From Streptomyces flaveus (GTDB lineage Bacteria; Actinomycetota; Actinomycetes; Streptomycetales; Streptomycetaceae): a stretch of 64,000 nt of DNA. This document shows positions 23,883-33,792 of this stretch, one piece after another. The stretch spans positions 545,071 through 609,070 of the forward strand of contig NZ_BMPQ01000002.1 of NCBI RefSeq assembly GCF_014647675.1, in the 5' to 3' direction. Made by a program: the position numbers and the translations under genes. The notes under the pieces are model-generated. The model was not told where the DNA came from. It saw nothing but the letters and a program-made list of their open reading frames with translations, and made no database searches. Within the stretch, counting starts at the first letter, position 1. Each line of letters opens with the position of its first letter.

Positions 23883-26252
23883 GTGACCATCGCGCCAGCC
23901 GAACCGGTTTCAGCAGCCCCGGAGACCGACAGTCCCGGAACTGCGCTGTTGCGGACCCTGACCGGCCTCACCGCCGACCTCCCCGACACCGACCCCGGCC
24001 GGGTCGCCGCCGCCGCGTTGCGCGGCCGGTCCGCCCGCGCGGACGAGACGGAGTTGCGCGAGCTGGCCACCGAGGCGGCGGCCGGCCTCATCTCCGAGGA
24101 CCCCGCCTACTCGCGGCTGGCCGCCCGCCTGTTGACCATCGGCATCCGCGCCGAGGCCGCCTCGCAGGGCGTCACGTCCTTCACCGAGTCCGTCGCCGTG
24201 GGGCACCGGGAAGGGCTCATCGCCGACCGGACCGCCGAGTTCGTACGCATCCACGCCGAGCGACTCGACTCGCTCATCGACCCCCAGGCCGACGACCGCT
24301 TCGGCTACTTCGGCCTGCGTACGCTCCACAGCCGGTACCTCCTGCGGCACCCGATCACCCGCGAGGTCATCGAGACGCCCCAGCACTTCATGTTGCGCGT
24401 CGCCTCTGGTCTCGCCGAGGACGGCACCTCCCGGTCCGTGGACGAAGTCGCGGCCCTCTACGGACTCATGAGCCGCCTCGACTACCTGCCCTCCTCCCCC
24501 ACCCTCTTCAACTCCGGTACGCGGCACCCCCAGATGTCGTCCTGCTACCTCCTCGACTCCCCCAAGGACGAGCTGGACTCCATCTACGAGCGCTACCACC
24601 AGGTCGCCCGGCTCTCGAAGCACGCGGGCGGCATCGGCATCGCGTACTCCCGGATCCGTTCCCGCGGTGCGCTGATCCGCGGCACGAACGGGCACTCCAA
24701 CGGCATCGTCCCGTTCCTGAAGACCCTCGACGCCTCGGTCGCCGCCGTGAACCAGGGCGGCCGGCGCAAGGGTGCCGCAGCCGTCTACCTGGAGACCTGG
24801 CACTCCGACATCGAGGAGTTCCTGGAGCTGCGCGACAACACCGGCGAGGACGCCCGCCGTACGCACAACCTGAACCTCGCGCACTGGGTCCCGGACGAGT
24901 TCATGCGCCGGGTCGACGAGGACGGCCTGTGGTCCCTGTTCTCCCCCTCCGACGTACCCGAACTGGTCGACCTGTGGGGCGAGGAGTTCGACGCCGCGTA
25001 CCGCAAGGCGGAAGCGGACGGCCTCGCGAGGAAGACCCTCCCGGCCCGCGATCTGTACGGCCGCATGATGCGCACCCTCGCGCAGACCGGCAACGGCTGG
25101 ATGACCTTCAAGGACACCGCCAACCGCACCGCCAACCAGACCGCCCTGCCCGGCCACACGGTCCACTCCTCCAACCTCTGTACGGAGATCCTGGAGGTGA
25201 CGGACGACGGAGAGACGGCGGTCTGCAATCTGGGGTCCGTGAACCTGGGTGCCTTTGTCGACATGGCGACCGGTGATCTCGACTGGGAACGGCTCGACGC
25301 CACCGTCCGCACCGCCGTCACCTTCCTCGACCGCGTCGTCGACATCAACTTCTACCCGACCGAGCAGGCGGGCCGGTCGAATGCGCAATGGCGCCCCGTC
25401 GGCCTGGGCGCGATGGGCCTCCAGGACGTCTTCTTCAAGCTGCGGCTTCCCTTCGACTCGGCCGAGGCCAAGGCCCTCTCCACTCGCATCGCCGAGCGCA
25501 TCATGCTCGCCGCGTACGAGGCCTCCGCCGACCTCGCCGAGCGCAGCGGCCCGCTTCCGGCCTGGGAGAAGACCCGTACGGCCCGGGGTGTGCTGCACCC
25601 CGACCACTACGACGCCGAGCTCACCTGGCCCGAGCGCTGGGCGGCCCTGCGCGAGCGCATCGCCACCACCGGCATGCGCAACTCCCTCCTGCTCGCCATC
25701 GCGCCCACCGCCACGATCGCCTCCATCGCCGGCGTCTACGAGTGCATCGAGCCGCAGATCTCCAACCTTTTCAAGCGCGAGACCCTGTCCGGCGAGTTCC
25801 TCCAGGTCAACTCGTACCTGGTGAACGAGCTGAAGGAGCTGGGCGCCTGGGACGCCCGTACCCGCGAGGCGCTGCGCGAGGCGAACGGTTCGGTGCAGGA
25901 CTTCGCCTGGATCCCCGAGGACGTACGACGGCTCTACCGCACGGCGTGGGAGATCCCTCAGCGCGGGCTGATCGACATGGCCGCGGCCCGCACCCCGTTC
26001 CTGGACCAGTCCCAGTCCGTGAGCCTCTTCCTGGAGACGCCGACCATCGGCAAGCTCTCCTCGATGTACGCGTACGCCTGGAAGTCGGGCCTGAAGACGA
26101 CGTACTACCTGCGCTCGCGCCCGGCGACCCGCATCGCCCGCGCGGCCGGTTCCTCCTCGGCCGCCGCCCCCGTCCCCGTACAGCAGGCCGTCGACCCCGA
26201 CGCGGTCGCCTGCTCCCTGGAAAACCCCGAGTCCTGCGAGGCCTGCCAGTAA
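23883..26252 (+). CDS. nrdA: NrdA, class Ia ribonucleotide reductase large subunit
   Basis: The catalytic subunit of aerobic ribonucleotide reductase, 789 residues, reducing NDPs to dNDPs with the radical supplied by NrdB. The active-site residues are visible: the redox Cys in SSCYLLDS and AVCNLGSVNLG, and the thiyl Cys with its Asn and Glu partners in SNLCTEI. The C-terminal tail CSLENPESCEACQ carries the CxxC pair that shuttles electrons from thioredoxin. The GTG at 23883 follows GAGGGAGAG. Expression is under NrdR boxes and a cobalamin riboswitch. The stop is two bases from the nrdB start. Confidence 0.96.
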   Translation: MTIAPAEPVSAAPETDSPGTALLRTLTGLTADLPDTDPGRVAAAALRGRSARADETELRELATEAAAGLISEDPAYSRLAARLLTIGIRAEAASQGVTSFTESVAVGHREGLIADRTAEFVRIHAERLDSLIDPQADDRFGYFGLRTLHSRYLLRHPITREVIETPQHFMLRVASGLAEDGTSRSVDEVAALYGLMSRLDYLPSSPTLFNSGTRHPQMSSCYLLDSPKDELDSIYERYHQVARLSKHAGGIGIAYSRIRSRGALIRGTNGHSNGIVPFLKTLDASVAAVNQGGRRKGAAAVYLETWHSDIEEFLELRDNTGEDARRTHNLNLAHWVPDEFMRRVDEDGLWSLFSPSDVPELVDLWGEEFDAAYRKAEADGLARKTLPARDLYGRMMRTLAQTGNGWMTFKDTANRTANQTALPGHTVHSSNLCTEILEVTDDGETAVCNLGSVNLGAFVDMATGDLDWERLDATVRTAVTFLDRVVDINFYPTEQAGRSNAQWRPVGLGAMGLQDVFFKLRLPFDSAEAKALSTRIAERIMLAAYEASADLAERSGPLPAWEKTRTARGVLHPDHYDAELTWPERWAALRERIATTGMRNSLLLAIAPTATIASIAGVYECIEPQISNLFKRETLSGEFLQVNSYLVNELKELGAWDARTREALREANGSVQDFAWIPEDVRRLYRTAWEIPQRGLIDMAAARTPFLDQSQSVSLFLETPTIGKLSSMYAYAWKSGLKTTYYLRSRPATRIARAAGSSSAAAPVPVQQAVDPDAVACSLENPESCEACQ

Positions 26253-26254
26253 TC

Positions 26255-27262
26255 ATGAGTGACAAGAACCTGCTCGACCCGGGCTTCGAGCTGACCCTCC
26301 GCCCCATGCGCTACCCCGACTTCTACGAGCGCTACCGGGACGCGATCAAGAACACCTGGACCGTGGAGGAGGTGGACCTCCACTCGGATGTGACAGATCT
26401 CGCGAAACTGTCACCCGGCGAGCAGCACCTCATCGGCCGTCTCGTCGCGTTCTTCGCGACCGGCGACTCGATCGTCGCGAACAACCTGGTGCTGACGCTG
26501 TACAAGCACATCAACTCCCCCGAGGCGCGGCTCTACTTGAGCCGTCAGCTCTTCGAGGAGGCCGTGCACGTCCAGTTCTACTTGACGCTGCTCGACACCT
26601 ATCTCCCCGATCCGGAGGACCGCACCGCCGCGTTCGACGCGGTCGAGAACATCCCGTCCATCCGCGCGAAGGCGGAGTTCTGCTTCAAGTGGATGGACTC
26701 GGTGGAGAAGATCGACCGGCTGGAGAGCAAGGCCGACCGCCGCCGGTTCCTCCTCAATCTCATCTGTTTCGCGGCATGCATCGAGGGCCTGTTCTTCTAC
26801 GGCGCCTTCGCGTACGTCTACTGGTTCCGCAGCCGCGGCCTGCTGCACGGCCTGGCGACCGGCACCAACTGGGTTTTCCGGGACGAGACCTGCCACATGG
26901 ACGCCGCGTTCGCCGTGGTGGACACCGTCCGCAAGGAGGAGCCGGATCTCTTCGACGAGGAGCTGGACCGGCGGATCACCGACATGCTCCGGGAGGCCGT
27001 CGAGGCCGAGCTGCAGTTCGCGCGCGACCTGTGCGGTGACGGTCTCCCGGGCATGAACACCGACTCGATGCGCCAGTACCTGGAGTGCGTCGCCGACCAG
27101 CGACTCGTACGCCTCGGCCTGGCGCCCGTCTACGGGGCCGAGAACCCCTTCTCCTTCATGGAGCTGCAGGGCGTTCAGGAGCTGACCAACTTCTTCGAGC
27201 GGCGGCCTTCGGCGTACCAGGTGGCGGTGGAGGGTTCGGTGGGCTTCGACGAGGACTTCTGA
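26255..27262 (+). CDS. nrdB: NrdB, class Ia ribonucleotide reductase small subunit
   Basis: The 335-residue diiron subunit that makes and stores the tyrosyl radical. Metal ligands can be followed: Asp in FFATGDSIVANN, Glu and His in FEEAVHVQFY, Glu in CIEGLFFYG, and Glu/His in RDETCHMDA. The radical Tyr lies four residues after the His in EEAVHVQFY, as in E. coli (H118, Y122). The C-terminal segment is acidic with aromatic residues (GSVGFDEDF), as expected for docking into NrdA. It starts two bases after nrdA, so the two are co-translated. Confidence 0.96.
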   Translation: MSDKNLLDPGFELTLRPMRYPDFYERYRDAIKNTWTVEEVDLHSDVTDLAKLSPGEQHLIGRLVAFFATGDSIVANNLVLTLYKHINSPEARLYLSRQLFEEAVHVQFYLTLLDTYLPDPEDRTAAFDAVENIPSIRAKAEFCFKWMDSVEKIDRLESKADRRRFLLNLICFAACIEGLFFYGAFAYVYWFRSRGLLHGLATGTNWVFRDETCHMDAAFAVVDTVRKEEPDLFDEELDRRITDMLREAVEAELQFARDLCGDGLPGMNTDSMRQYLECVADQRLVRLGLAPVYGAENPFSFMELQGVQELTNFFERRPSAYQVAVEGSVGFDEDF

Positions 27263-27396
27263 TCCTCCGGGTGTCCCTGCTCGGCCTCCCTGAGCTGACG
27301 GTCGATGCGCCGGTCGCGCACGATGCCGATCACTGCGGGGAGGACGAGCAGGACCAGGATTCCGAGGACGGTGAGCATTCCGATCAGTGCTTCCAT
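27175..27396 (-). CDS. Possible small membrane protein antisense to nrdB 3' end
   Basis: A 73-residue frame on the minus strand. Its first 45 residues lie in the nrdB-nrdS gap and look like a real single-pass protein: MEALIGMLTVLGILVLLVLP followed by a positively charged RDRRIDRQLREAE. The C-terminal part is antisense to the end of nrdB. Starts at 27411 and 27420 are also possible, and the RBS is weak. I do not recognise a family. It might be an unannotated small gene or chance; the membrane helix plus basic tail favours real coding. Confidence 0.45.
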   Translation of the reverse strand: MEALIGMLTVLGILVLLVLPAVIGIVRDRRIDRQLREAEQGHPEDQKSSSKPTEPSTATWYAEGRRSKKLVSS

Positions 27397-27505
27397 GTGT
27401 GTCGTTTCCATGGACACCACTGTCGCGCCGATTGCTCCTTACCGTCAGTGGCAGGACTGCCGCACACCCTCGAATTCCTGCCATCTCTCGGGCATACTGA
27501 CAGGC

Positions 27506-28483
27506 ATGCTGAAAAACGTGGCCGCAGTCCTGCTCGACGGAGTGCACCCCTTTGAACTCGGCGTCCTCTGCGAGGTGTTCGGCCTCGACCGCAGCGACGA
27601 GGGCCTGCCCGTGTACGACTTCGCGATCGTCTCCGCGGAGGGCCCGTCACTCAGCACCCATGTCCCCGGGTTCACGGTCTCCACGCCGTACGGCCTGGAC
27701 CGGCTCGAAGAGGCCGACCTGATCGCCGTACCGGCCGGGAGCGACTACATCGGGCGCGAATACCCGCCCGAGATGCTCGACGCCCTGCGCCGGGCCACAG
27801 ACCGCGGCGCCCGCGTGCTCAGCGTCTGCTCCGGCGTCTTCGTGCTGGGCGCGGCCGGGCTCCTCGACGGACGGCGCTGCGCGGTGCACTGGCGGCAGGC
27901 GGACGAGCTCGCTCTCCGCCATCCGCGGGCGATCGTCGAACCCGATGTGCTGTACGTCGACGAGGACCCGGTGATCACCTCGGCCGGCACCGCCTCCGGT
28001 ATCGACGCCTGTCTGCACATCGTCCGCAAGGAACAGGGCACGGAGGTGGCCAACAAGATCGCCCGCCGGATGATCGTGCCTCCGCACCGGGACGGCGGCC
28101 AGGCCCAGTTCGTCGAGCGCCCGCTGCCCCTCTCCTCGTGCGACACGGTCGGCGAGGTCCTGGTGTGGATGGAGCGCCACCTCGACGAGGAGATGACCGT
28201 CGAGCAGCTCGCCGCCCGTGCGCACATGTCCCCGCGCACCTTCGCGCGCCGTTTCCAGCAGGAGACCGGCACCACGCCGTACCGCTGGATCCTGCGCCAA
28301 CGGGTGCTGCTGGCCCAGCAGTTGCTGGAGGCGACGGACGAGACGATGGACGCGATCGCGGGCCGCACGGGGTTCGGTACGGCGGCGGCACTGCGGCATC
28401 AGTTCGTACGGGCGCTGGGGACCACCCCCAACGCCTACCGGCGCACGTTCAGGGGTCCGCGGGCCGAGCCCGAGGTCGCCTGA
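27506..28483 (+). CDS. nrdS: NrdS, GlxA/AraC-family regulator
   Basis: A 325-residue transcriptional regulator, third gene of the Streptomyces nrdABS operon. The N-terminal DJ-1/PfpI-like domain (VAAVLLDGVHPFELGVLCEVFGL, VLSVCSGVFVLGAAGLLDGR) covers about residues 1-190. Two AraC helix-turn-helices follow (EQLAARAHMSPRTFARRFQ, DAIAGRTGFGTAAALRHQF). The Cys in CSGVFVLG sits at the position of the DJ-1 nucleophile elbow, but the domain is probably non-enzymatic here. Its target is not known; by position it would link ribonucleotide reduction to another response. It begins 243 bases after nrdB. Confidence 0.93.
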   Translation: MLKNVAAVLLDGVHPFELGVLCEVFGLDRSDEGLPVYDFAIVSAEGPSLSTHVPGFTVSTPYGLDRLEEADLIAVPAGSDYIGREYPPEMLDALRRATDRGARVLSVCSGVFVLGAAGLLDGRRCAVHWRQADELALRHPRAIVEPDVLYVDEDPVITSAGTASGIDACLHIVRKEQGTEVANKIARRMIVPPHRDGGQAQFVERPLPLSSCDTVGEVLVWMERHLDEEMTVEQLAARAHMSPRTFARRFQQETGTTPYRWILRQRVLLAQQLLEATDETMDAIAGRTGFGTAAALRHQFVRALGTTPNAYRRTFRGPRAEPEVA

Positions 28484-28513
28484 ACGTGCGCCGTCCGCTG
28501 ATCGGTGCGCGGT

Positions 28514-29884
28514 TCAGCGCGGTACGGCCTTCAGCAGCAGCCGGGTGGGCTGGAGCGTGAGGCCGATATGGGTCGAGCGGTCCGCCTCGGGCAGGAACTC
28601 GAAGCGAAACTTCGGGATCACCGTCGCCAGGATGATGGCGAGTTCGGCCATGGAGAAGTGGTCGCCGGGGCACTTGCGATTGCCCACGCTGAACGGAACG
28701 TTCGCGTACTTCGGGACGTCCTTGGCGCGTTCCGGTAGCCAGCGGTCGGGGTCGAACTCCAGATGCCGCTCGTACGACCTCGGATCGCGCTGGACGGCCA
28801 TCGGGCTGTAGACGACATCCGCACCGGCCGGAATGCGGTACCCGCCGAGTTCGGTTTCGGCGAATGCCCGCCGGGTCAGTATCCACACCGCCGGGCGCAG
28901 CCGGAGTGCCTCGGTGATGACATTGTTGGTGTGCGTGAGCTTCCTGACGTCGCCGATCGTGATCGTCCGGTCACCCACGACGGATTCGACTTCTTCGCGC
29001 AGCCGCTCCGCGTGTTCCGGGTGCTCGGTGAGCAGGTCCAGGAGCCACATCAACTGGACCCCGGTCGTTTCGGTGCTTGCCGTGAGAAGCGAAATGACCT
29101 GATCGTGCAACTCCTGCTCGCTGATCGGCTCGCCATTCTCGTCCTTCGCCTCGAGCAGGGCCGACAGCAAATCGTGGCCCTCCATGGGGACGCGGCGGCG
29201 CTCGGCGATGAGTTCGTCGGCCAGTCGGTGCATTTCGGCCAGCGCGCGGTCGAATTCGCGGTGGGAGGGGAGCGGCAGCCGGTAGAACGGCCCGAACGAC
29301 AGGCACATCCGCCGGAACATCCGCGTGATCACGATGTTCAGCGCGGCGTTCAGCCGGTTGGCGAGTTCGTCGATGTTCTCGGTCCTGAGCAGGCAGCGGG
29401 CCATGATGCGGACGGAGGTACGGAAGGCCTCCGCCGTGACGTCGACGGTGTCTTTGGACTCCCAGCGCTCGGCGAGGGCGCGGGCCTCCTCGACCATCAC
29501 CGACTCGTACCGCTGGATCGCGTCCATGCGCAGTGGTGGCTGGATCGTCCGCCGCTGGCGCCGGTGCCGGGCACCGTTACTGGTCACGACTCCCTTGCCG
29601 AGGAGGACTTCCATGGTGTCCCACAGCGGTCCGCCGATCCCGAAGTCGGGGCTCAGGCCCAGGGCTCCGGTGTGTTCCGGACTGTTGACGGCGTACACCG
29701 TCTTCGGTCCCAGCCTGATCCGGACGATGTCGCCGTGGTCGCGCAGCCGGGTGAAGAAACCCACCGGGTCGCGCGCCATCTTCCAGCTGTGGCCGAGAAC
29801 GGGCAGTGCGCCCCCGGCGAATTCGGGTTCCAGCGGCTTCGAGGCGGCCTCGGTCGCCTCGGGTTGTGCGGACTCGACGGTCAT
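28514..29884 (-). CDS. cyp170A1: CYP170A1-type albaflavenone synthase (cytochrome P450)
   Basis: A heme monooxygenase of 456 residues. In S. coelicolor this enzyme oxidises epi-isozizaene to albaflavenols and albaflavenone; it was also reported to have a second terpene synthase activity. The heme-ligand loop [12 protein letters not shown] is near residue 400, the I-helix [13 protein letters not shown] near residue 250, and the ExxR in ITEALRLRP. There is no N-terminal membrane anchor. Its start overlaps the stop of the terpene synthase gene (ATGA). Ferredoxin and reductase are not encoded nearby, so generic partners must serve. Confidence 0.94.
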   Translation of the reverse strand: MTVESAQPEATEAASKPLEPEFAGGALPVLGHSWKMARDPVGFFTRLRDHGDIVRIRLGPKTVYAVNSPEHTGALGLSPDFGIGGPLWDTMEVLLGKGVVTSNGARHRRQRRTIQPPLRMDAIQRYESVMVEEARALAERWESKDTVDVTAEAFRTSVRIMARCLLRTENIDELANRLNAALNIVITRMFRRMCLSFGPFYRLPLPSHREFDRALAEMHRLADELIAERRRVPMEGHDLLSALLEAKDENGEPISEQELHDQVISLLTASTETTGVQLMWLLDLLTEHPEHAERLREEVESVVGDRTITIGDVRKLTHTNNVITEALRLRPAVWILTRRAFAETELGGYRIPAGADVVYSPMAVQRDPRSYERHLEFDPDRWLPERAKDVPKYANVPFSVGNRKCPGDHFSMAELAIILATVIPKFRFEFLPEADRSTHIGLTLQPTRLLLKAVPR

Positions 29885-30966
29885 TTCTCACCTGCCGCAT
29901 CATTGTTGACGTAGGGGGGTGTGGAGCGGTCGTCCCAGCTGTCGACCCGGTACCGGCCGGACTCGTGGTGGAACCAGTACACGGAACTGAACCAGTTCCG
30001 CATATTGAACAGACACGCCCTCACGGCAGCCGCTAATGCGGCGCCGCGCGCGGATCCGTTGTCGAGCCGGTCGGCGTACCGCAATACCTCCCTTTCCACG
30101 AGGAGGAATTCAGTGATGGTGCCCTGGACTCGACGCCGTACTTCCGTGATGGCCTCGTTCAGCGTCAGCCCCTCGTGGTGAATGAGGCTGATTCCGAGAT
30201 TGTGGACCTCATCTCCCGCGATTTCCTTGGGGAGTGAGCACAGATCGTTGTACCAGGCGGCGAAATCCTGGCACAGAAGGGCCGCCCGCCGGTATGCGGG
30301 ATTCTTCAGTACGGCGGTGGGGAGTTCGTATTCCGCGCTCGGCTCCAGCAGATCGAGCCAGATCCAGTGCGCGAACGTCAGCCGCCGCAGTACGAGATAG
30401 TCCTCGACGGTGGGCACGGTTCCCGACGTACGGTTGTGGAACTCCCGGTCGTACGCCTCGATGACCGCGTGGAAATGCCGCGCGAAGCGGGCGTTCCACC
30501 TTCTGCTCAGGTACGAGTACAGCCGCACCATGCTGTCCGCGAACCCCACGACCAGGGGGTCCCTGTGGCGCAGATAGTCCCTGGGTGAGTCGAGGGCCGC
30601 GTGCAGTTGATGTTTAAGACGTCGCCAGGCCACCGGCCTTTTGTGGATCACGTCGCGGTCGTGCCGGTCGTCCCAGACGAAGAACCACGCACTGTAGTCC
30701 GCGATCGCCTGGAGGACGTCGTCCGGGGCACCGATGTAGTAGCCGGCCATCAGGTCCGTGTAGCACAGCTCATCGGCGTAAGCCGCCACCTTGTCGGGCG
30801 GCATCAGGCGCTTTTCCAGTAGCCAGGCTCGGGTGTTCTCCTGAAGCCTGGGCCAATACGGGTGGAGTTGCCGGGGAAACTCGGTCTCGATCACCGGGAG
30901 AGTGAGCGCCGGTGGAACCGCGATCCGGGTGTGCGTTGTTGCGGTGCTCTGTGAGAAAGCAGGCAC
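29881..30966 (-). CDS. Epi-isozizaene synthase (class I sesquiterpene cyclase)
   Basis: This enzyme cyclises farnesyl diphosphate to epi-isozizaene, precursor of albaflavenone. With the GTG start at 30966 it has 361 residues, exactly the S. coelicolor length, and GAGAGGGG sits seven bases upstream; an upstream in-frame ATG at 31062 would add 32 unlike residues. The Mg-binding motif is DDRHD at residue 99, after FFVWDD. The second metal triad is NDLCSLPKE (N, S and E). Residue-by-residue similarity to the coelicolor enzyme is high, including the C-terminal [15 protein letters not shown]. Confidence 0.96.
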   Translation of the reverse strand: MPAFSQSTATTHTRIAVPPALTLPVIETEFPRQLHPYWPRLQENTRAWLLEKRLMPPDKVAAYADELCYTDLMAGYYIGAPDDVLQAIADYSAWFFVWDDRHDRDVIHKRPVAWRRLKHQLHAALDSPRDYLRHRDPLVVGFADSMVRLYSYLSRRWNARFARHFHAVIEAYDREFHNRTSGTVPTVEDYLVLRRLTFAHWIWLDLLEPSAEYELPTAVLKNPAYRRAALLCQDFAAWYNDLCSLPKEIAGDEVHNLGISLIHHEGLTLNEAITEVRRRVQGTITEFLLVEREVLRYADRLDNGSARGAALAAAVRACLFNMRNWFSSVYWFHHESGRYRVDSWDDRSTPPYVNNDAAGEK

Positions 30967-31336
30967 GAACAAACCCCTCTCAGCCGCCTGTTGACATATG
31001 CCCCACTCGCTCTGCTGGAGCATGTGTCGTTTGCGTATCCCCGCCCTTCCATGAAGCACCACAACCGACTGTTAGGGAACAGATCTGCTCCCCGCACTAC
31101 CCCATGGTGCCGAGAACGCCCTCTTGCGTGACTTGTTTTGGTTCTATGAAGAACAAAAGGGATCGAACGTCCGACGGACACACGAACGACGCCTGGTCGG
31201 GAGGGATTCCCGACCAGGCGTCGTTCACGGGGAGATGCGCGGGCCCCAACTGTCGCTTTCTGTCCCGGTCGTTCGGCAGTCGTTCAGTCGCCGTTCACAA
31301 GGCGGTCGGCACGGGATCGGCAGCGAGCGCGCAGGG
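30967..31336. other. Terpene synthase promoter region and def 3' flank
   Basis: 370 bases without a gene. It has several A/T-rich stretches (ACTTGTTTTGGTTCTATGAAG, near 31131) and should hold the leftward promoter for the terpene synthase-P450 pair. No regulator site is obvious to me. A strong hairpin at 31184-31226 separates it from def. Confidence 0.5.
31184..31226. terminator. 19-bp stem terminator of def
   Basis: A perfect 19-base stem (GAACGACGCCTGGTCGGGA) with a five-base loop (GGGAT), about 110 bases past the def stop on the minus strand. It insulates def from the terpene genes. Confidence 0.9.
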
Positions 31337-31987
31337 TCAGTCGTTGGCCACGACCGGGTAGCGCGGTTCGTTCTCGGCCATCTGCCGCAGCGCATCCTTG
31401 CGTTCACGCTTGGAGAGCCGGTCGATGTAGAGGTAGCCGTACAGGTGGTCCGTCTCGTGCTGGAGGCAGCGCGCGAAGTAGCCCGTGCCGCGCACCTTGA
31501 TCGGGTTGCCCTTCTCGTCCTGCCCGGTGACCTCGGCGTAGTCGGGGCGGGCGAGCGGCGCGTACGCGGTCGGCACGGACAGGCAGCCTTCGCTGCCGTC
31601 GTCGAGTCGGCGCTGGTCGGCGGGCAGGTCCACCAGCTTCGGGTTGCAGACCACACCGACGTGGCGCTTGCCCTCGTCGTCCCCGCAGTCGTAGACGAAG
31701 ACCTTCAGGTCGACGCCGATCTGGTTGGCGGCCAGGCCCACGCCCTCGGCGGTGCGCTGGCTGGCGAACATGTCGTCGACCAGCTTGGCCAGTTCGTCGC
31801 CGAAGTCGGTGACGTCCTTGCACTCCTTGTGCAGCACGGGGTTCCCGACGACCGTGATGGGCCGCGAGGTGCCGCGCTCGCGATACGCCGCCTCGCGCTC
31901 CTCGCAGTCCTCCGTGTCGATGACGAAGCCTTCGTCGTCCACGGGGAGCACGCCCGCGTGCTGCTGATCGGTGTCCTGCTGCGCCAT
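31337..31987 (-). CDS. def: Peptide deformylase
   Basis: This enzyme removes the formyl group from the N-terminal Met of new proteins. The 216 residues contain all three metal motifs: [17 protein letters not shown] (the Cys ligand) and QHETDHLYG (HExxH). A 40-residue acidic N-terminal extension ([16 protein letters not shown]) precedes the core, as in other Streptomyces copies. ATG 31987 was chosen; AGGAAGG lies about 12 bases upstream. Streptomyces carry several def genes. This one stands alone, without fmt or priA neighbours, between the terpene cluster and a TPR gene, so it may be the auxiliary type. Confidence 0.95.
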   Translation of the reverse strand: MAQQDTDQQHAGVLPVDDEGFVIDTEDCEEREAAYRERGTSRPITVVGNPVLHKECKDVTDFGDELAKLVDDMFASQRTAEGVGLAANQIGVDLKVFVYDCGDDEGKRHVGVVCNPKLVDLPADQRRLDDGSEGCLSVPTAYAPLARPDYAEVTGQDEKGNPIKVRGTGYFARCLQHETDHLYGYLYIDRLSKRERKDALRQMAENEPRYPVVAND

Positions 31988-32113
31988 GACCGACGTTTGC
32001 CTTCCTGGGATCCTCAAGAAAAAGTTCGGGTACAGCCTACGGCGATGACTGAGCGGCTTTCCGCGCCCCGCGAGGCCGCGCAGCCGTCCAGCCCTCGTAA
32101 GGTGCGCAGCCGC

Positions 32114-33175
32114 CTAACAGACCTCTTCCAGATCCCGCCAGTCACGGGTGTCCGGGCTGTCCGCGACCCACCCGTCCAGCAACCCCCTCACCAGCGAGGC
32201 CGGCGCAGCCAACCCGCACTCCCGCTCGGGCATCCACAGCGACCCGTCGGTGCGGTGACCGAGCGGCCCGGGATGCCCGGGCTCGCTGTGGTCGTGCGGG
32301 TCGAGATGCTCGCCGTCGCCCTCGTCGGACGGCATGCGGGACTCCGAGCACATACGGCACAGCAGCCGCACCGAGGACGACCAGTCCTCGGCGGCGAAGC
32401 CGGCGTCGGCCGCGAGCCGCTCCAGGGCGTCCCGGTCGTCCTCGGTCTCCGCTTCCAGGAGTACGACCCAGGTGGGGACCGGTGAGGGTGCCCACAGCTC
32501 GATCTCGTCGAACACGGGATACGCGTGCCCGGCAGCGGTGGTCCGCTCACCGTGCGGTACGCCGTCGTGCAGGACGACCTCGCCCCAGCGCCGCCCGGAG
32601 GACGGCAGCGGAATGGACAGCACCTCGATCCGGGCCGGGTCCAGCCGGCGCCCCCATACGACCTCGGCCTCGCCCTCGGGCGACAGCCGTACGGCCGCGC
32701 TGCCCAGCTCCATCCCGACGGGCTCTCCGGAGGCGGTGGCGCCGCCGGGCACCTTCAGCCCGTACGCCTGCCAGGCCCGGCGGGCGAGGGGCCAGTCCTG
32801 CAGGCCGGTGGCCGCGATGCCCACGTTCCACCAGTCGGGCGCCCCGGTCTCCCGGTCGAGCAGCGCCACGGCCCTGAGGCCTGCGGCTCGCGCCTGCTCC
32901 CAGTCGTGCCGGAACTTGTGCAGCAGAGCGAGGTTGAACCAGGACTCGGACAGCCAGGGCTCCAGGTCCGCCGCGCGCGTGAGCAGCGCGCCCGCGTCCT
33001 CGTACCGGCCGTCGCCGATCAGCGTGAACGCACGGTCGGTGGCCTGCCGCCATGAGGCGGAGGGCCGGTGCCGTCCCTTGCCGAAGATCCTCACGATTCC
33101 CGCCTGCCAGTTCGTCGAAGAGCGTGCAGCCTCGGGCTGGACTGTGCCCCCTGTTGTCCTCTTCCTCGCATCCAA
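32114..33175 (-). CDS. TPR-domain protein, hypothetical
   Basis: A cytoplasmic protein of 353 residues with unknown function. Residues about 45-130 form TPR-like helices (ATDRAFTLIGDGRYEDAGALLTRAADLEP, SWFNLALLHKFRHDWEQARAAGLRAVALLD). The middle has a beta-rich stretch (VVWGRRLDPARIEVLSIPLP), and the C-terminal region is rich in His, Asp and Cys (CRMCSESR, HLDPHDHSEPGHPG), possibly metal-binding. The start is uncertain, since later GTG codons (for example before RIFGKGRHRP) are in frame. I do not recognise the family beyond the TPR part. Confidence 0.82.
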   Translation of the reverse strand: MDARKRTTGGTVQPEAARSSTNWQAGIVRIFGKGRHRPSASWRQATDRAFTLIGDGRYEDAGALLTRAADLEPWLSESWFNLALLHKFRHDWEQARAAGLRAVALLDRETGAPDWWNVGIAATGLQDWPLARRAWQAYGLKVPGGATASGEPVGMELGSAAVRLSPEGEAEVVWGRRLDPARIEVLSIPLPSSGRRWGEVVLHDGVPHGERTTAAGHAYPVFDEIELWAPSPVPTWVVLLEAETEDDRDALERLAADAGFAAEDWSSSVRLLCRMCSESRMPSDEGDGEHLDPHDHSEPGHPGPLGHRTDGSLWMPERECGLAAPASLVRGLLDGWVADSPDTRDWRDLEEVC

Positions 33176-33313
33176 CCACGTACGGCCGGACGGGCGCTCA
33201 TTACCCAGGGGTTACCCAGCCTGGACCGGGGTCAGACCGCCTGACCTCCTCTCTCCCCTCCCTCCCCCGGGTCCATGCCGGTCCGGCGGTCGACGAGGCC
33301 GCCGAGGGACGGT

Positions 33314-33703
33314 TCAGTGCGCCACGTCGGAGGCGAGTGCCTTGGTCAACTGTTCCACCGTGGCCGGTGACTCGCGCTGGAACGCGGCGAGATCGAGGCC
33401 GTCGTCGCCCTTGACGGTGAGCAGGGCACGGTCGCCGACGGCGACGACGATGACGTGCCCCGAACCGCAGCGGGCCACCACCTCGCGAAGCGCACCCACC
33501 CCGGCGGTTTCGGCCATGCGACGTCCCACACCGAGGGTCGCGGCGGCGAGGGCGGCGACCGACTCGGGGTGAACGGTGTCGGTGTCCGCGACGACGAGGA
33601 GGCCGTCCACGGTGGACAGGACGCTCTCGGAGACCCCCATCACCCGTTCACGCAGCGAGGCCAGAATGCCGGTCAGGGAATCGGGCGGTGGGATTTCGGT
33701 CAT
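33314..33703 (-). CDS. Roadblock/LC7-domain protein A
   Basis: A 129-residue protein that is essentially one Roadblock/LC7 domain. Recognisable parts are VDGLLVVADTDTVHPESVAALAAATLGVGRRM and VIVVAVGDRALLTVKG. In bacteria, such proteins (MglB, CvnB) regulate Ras-like GTPases, but none is encoded here. It is the last gene of a leftward group with an acidic protein, a PATAN-like protein and a second Roadblock protein. The 89-base gap to the acidic gene leaves room for its own promoter. Confidence 0.85.
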   Translation of the reverse strand: MTEIPPPDSLTGILASLRERVMGVSESVLSTVDGLLVVADTDTVHPESVAALAAATLGVGRRMAETAGVGALREVVARCGSGHVIVVAVGDRALLTVKGDDGLDLAAFQRESPATVEQLTKALASDVAH

Positions 33704-33792
33704 GGATCGTGCTCCTAGGGTTCTGGCATATGCGGCGCTGATATGTTCGATACGGGCTCGACGGAGTCAGCCGGAGGAGTCAGCCGTTGCGG

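Noticed and set aside
23910..25607. 565-codon open frame on the minus strand opposite nrdA
   Set aside because: High-GC genes create long antisense frames. This one has no family motif, while nrdA on the plus strand has all catalytic motifs.
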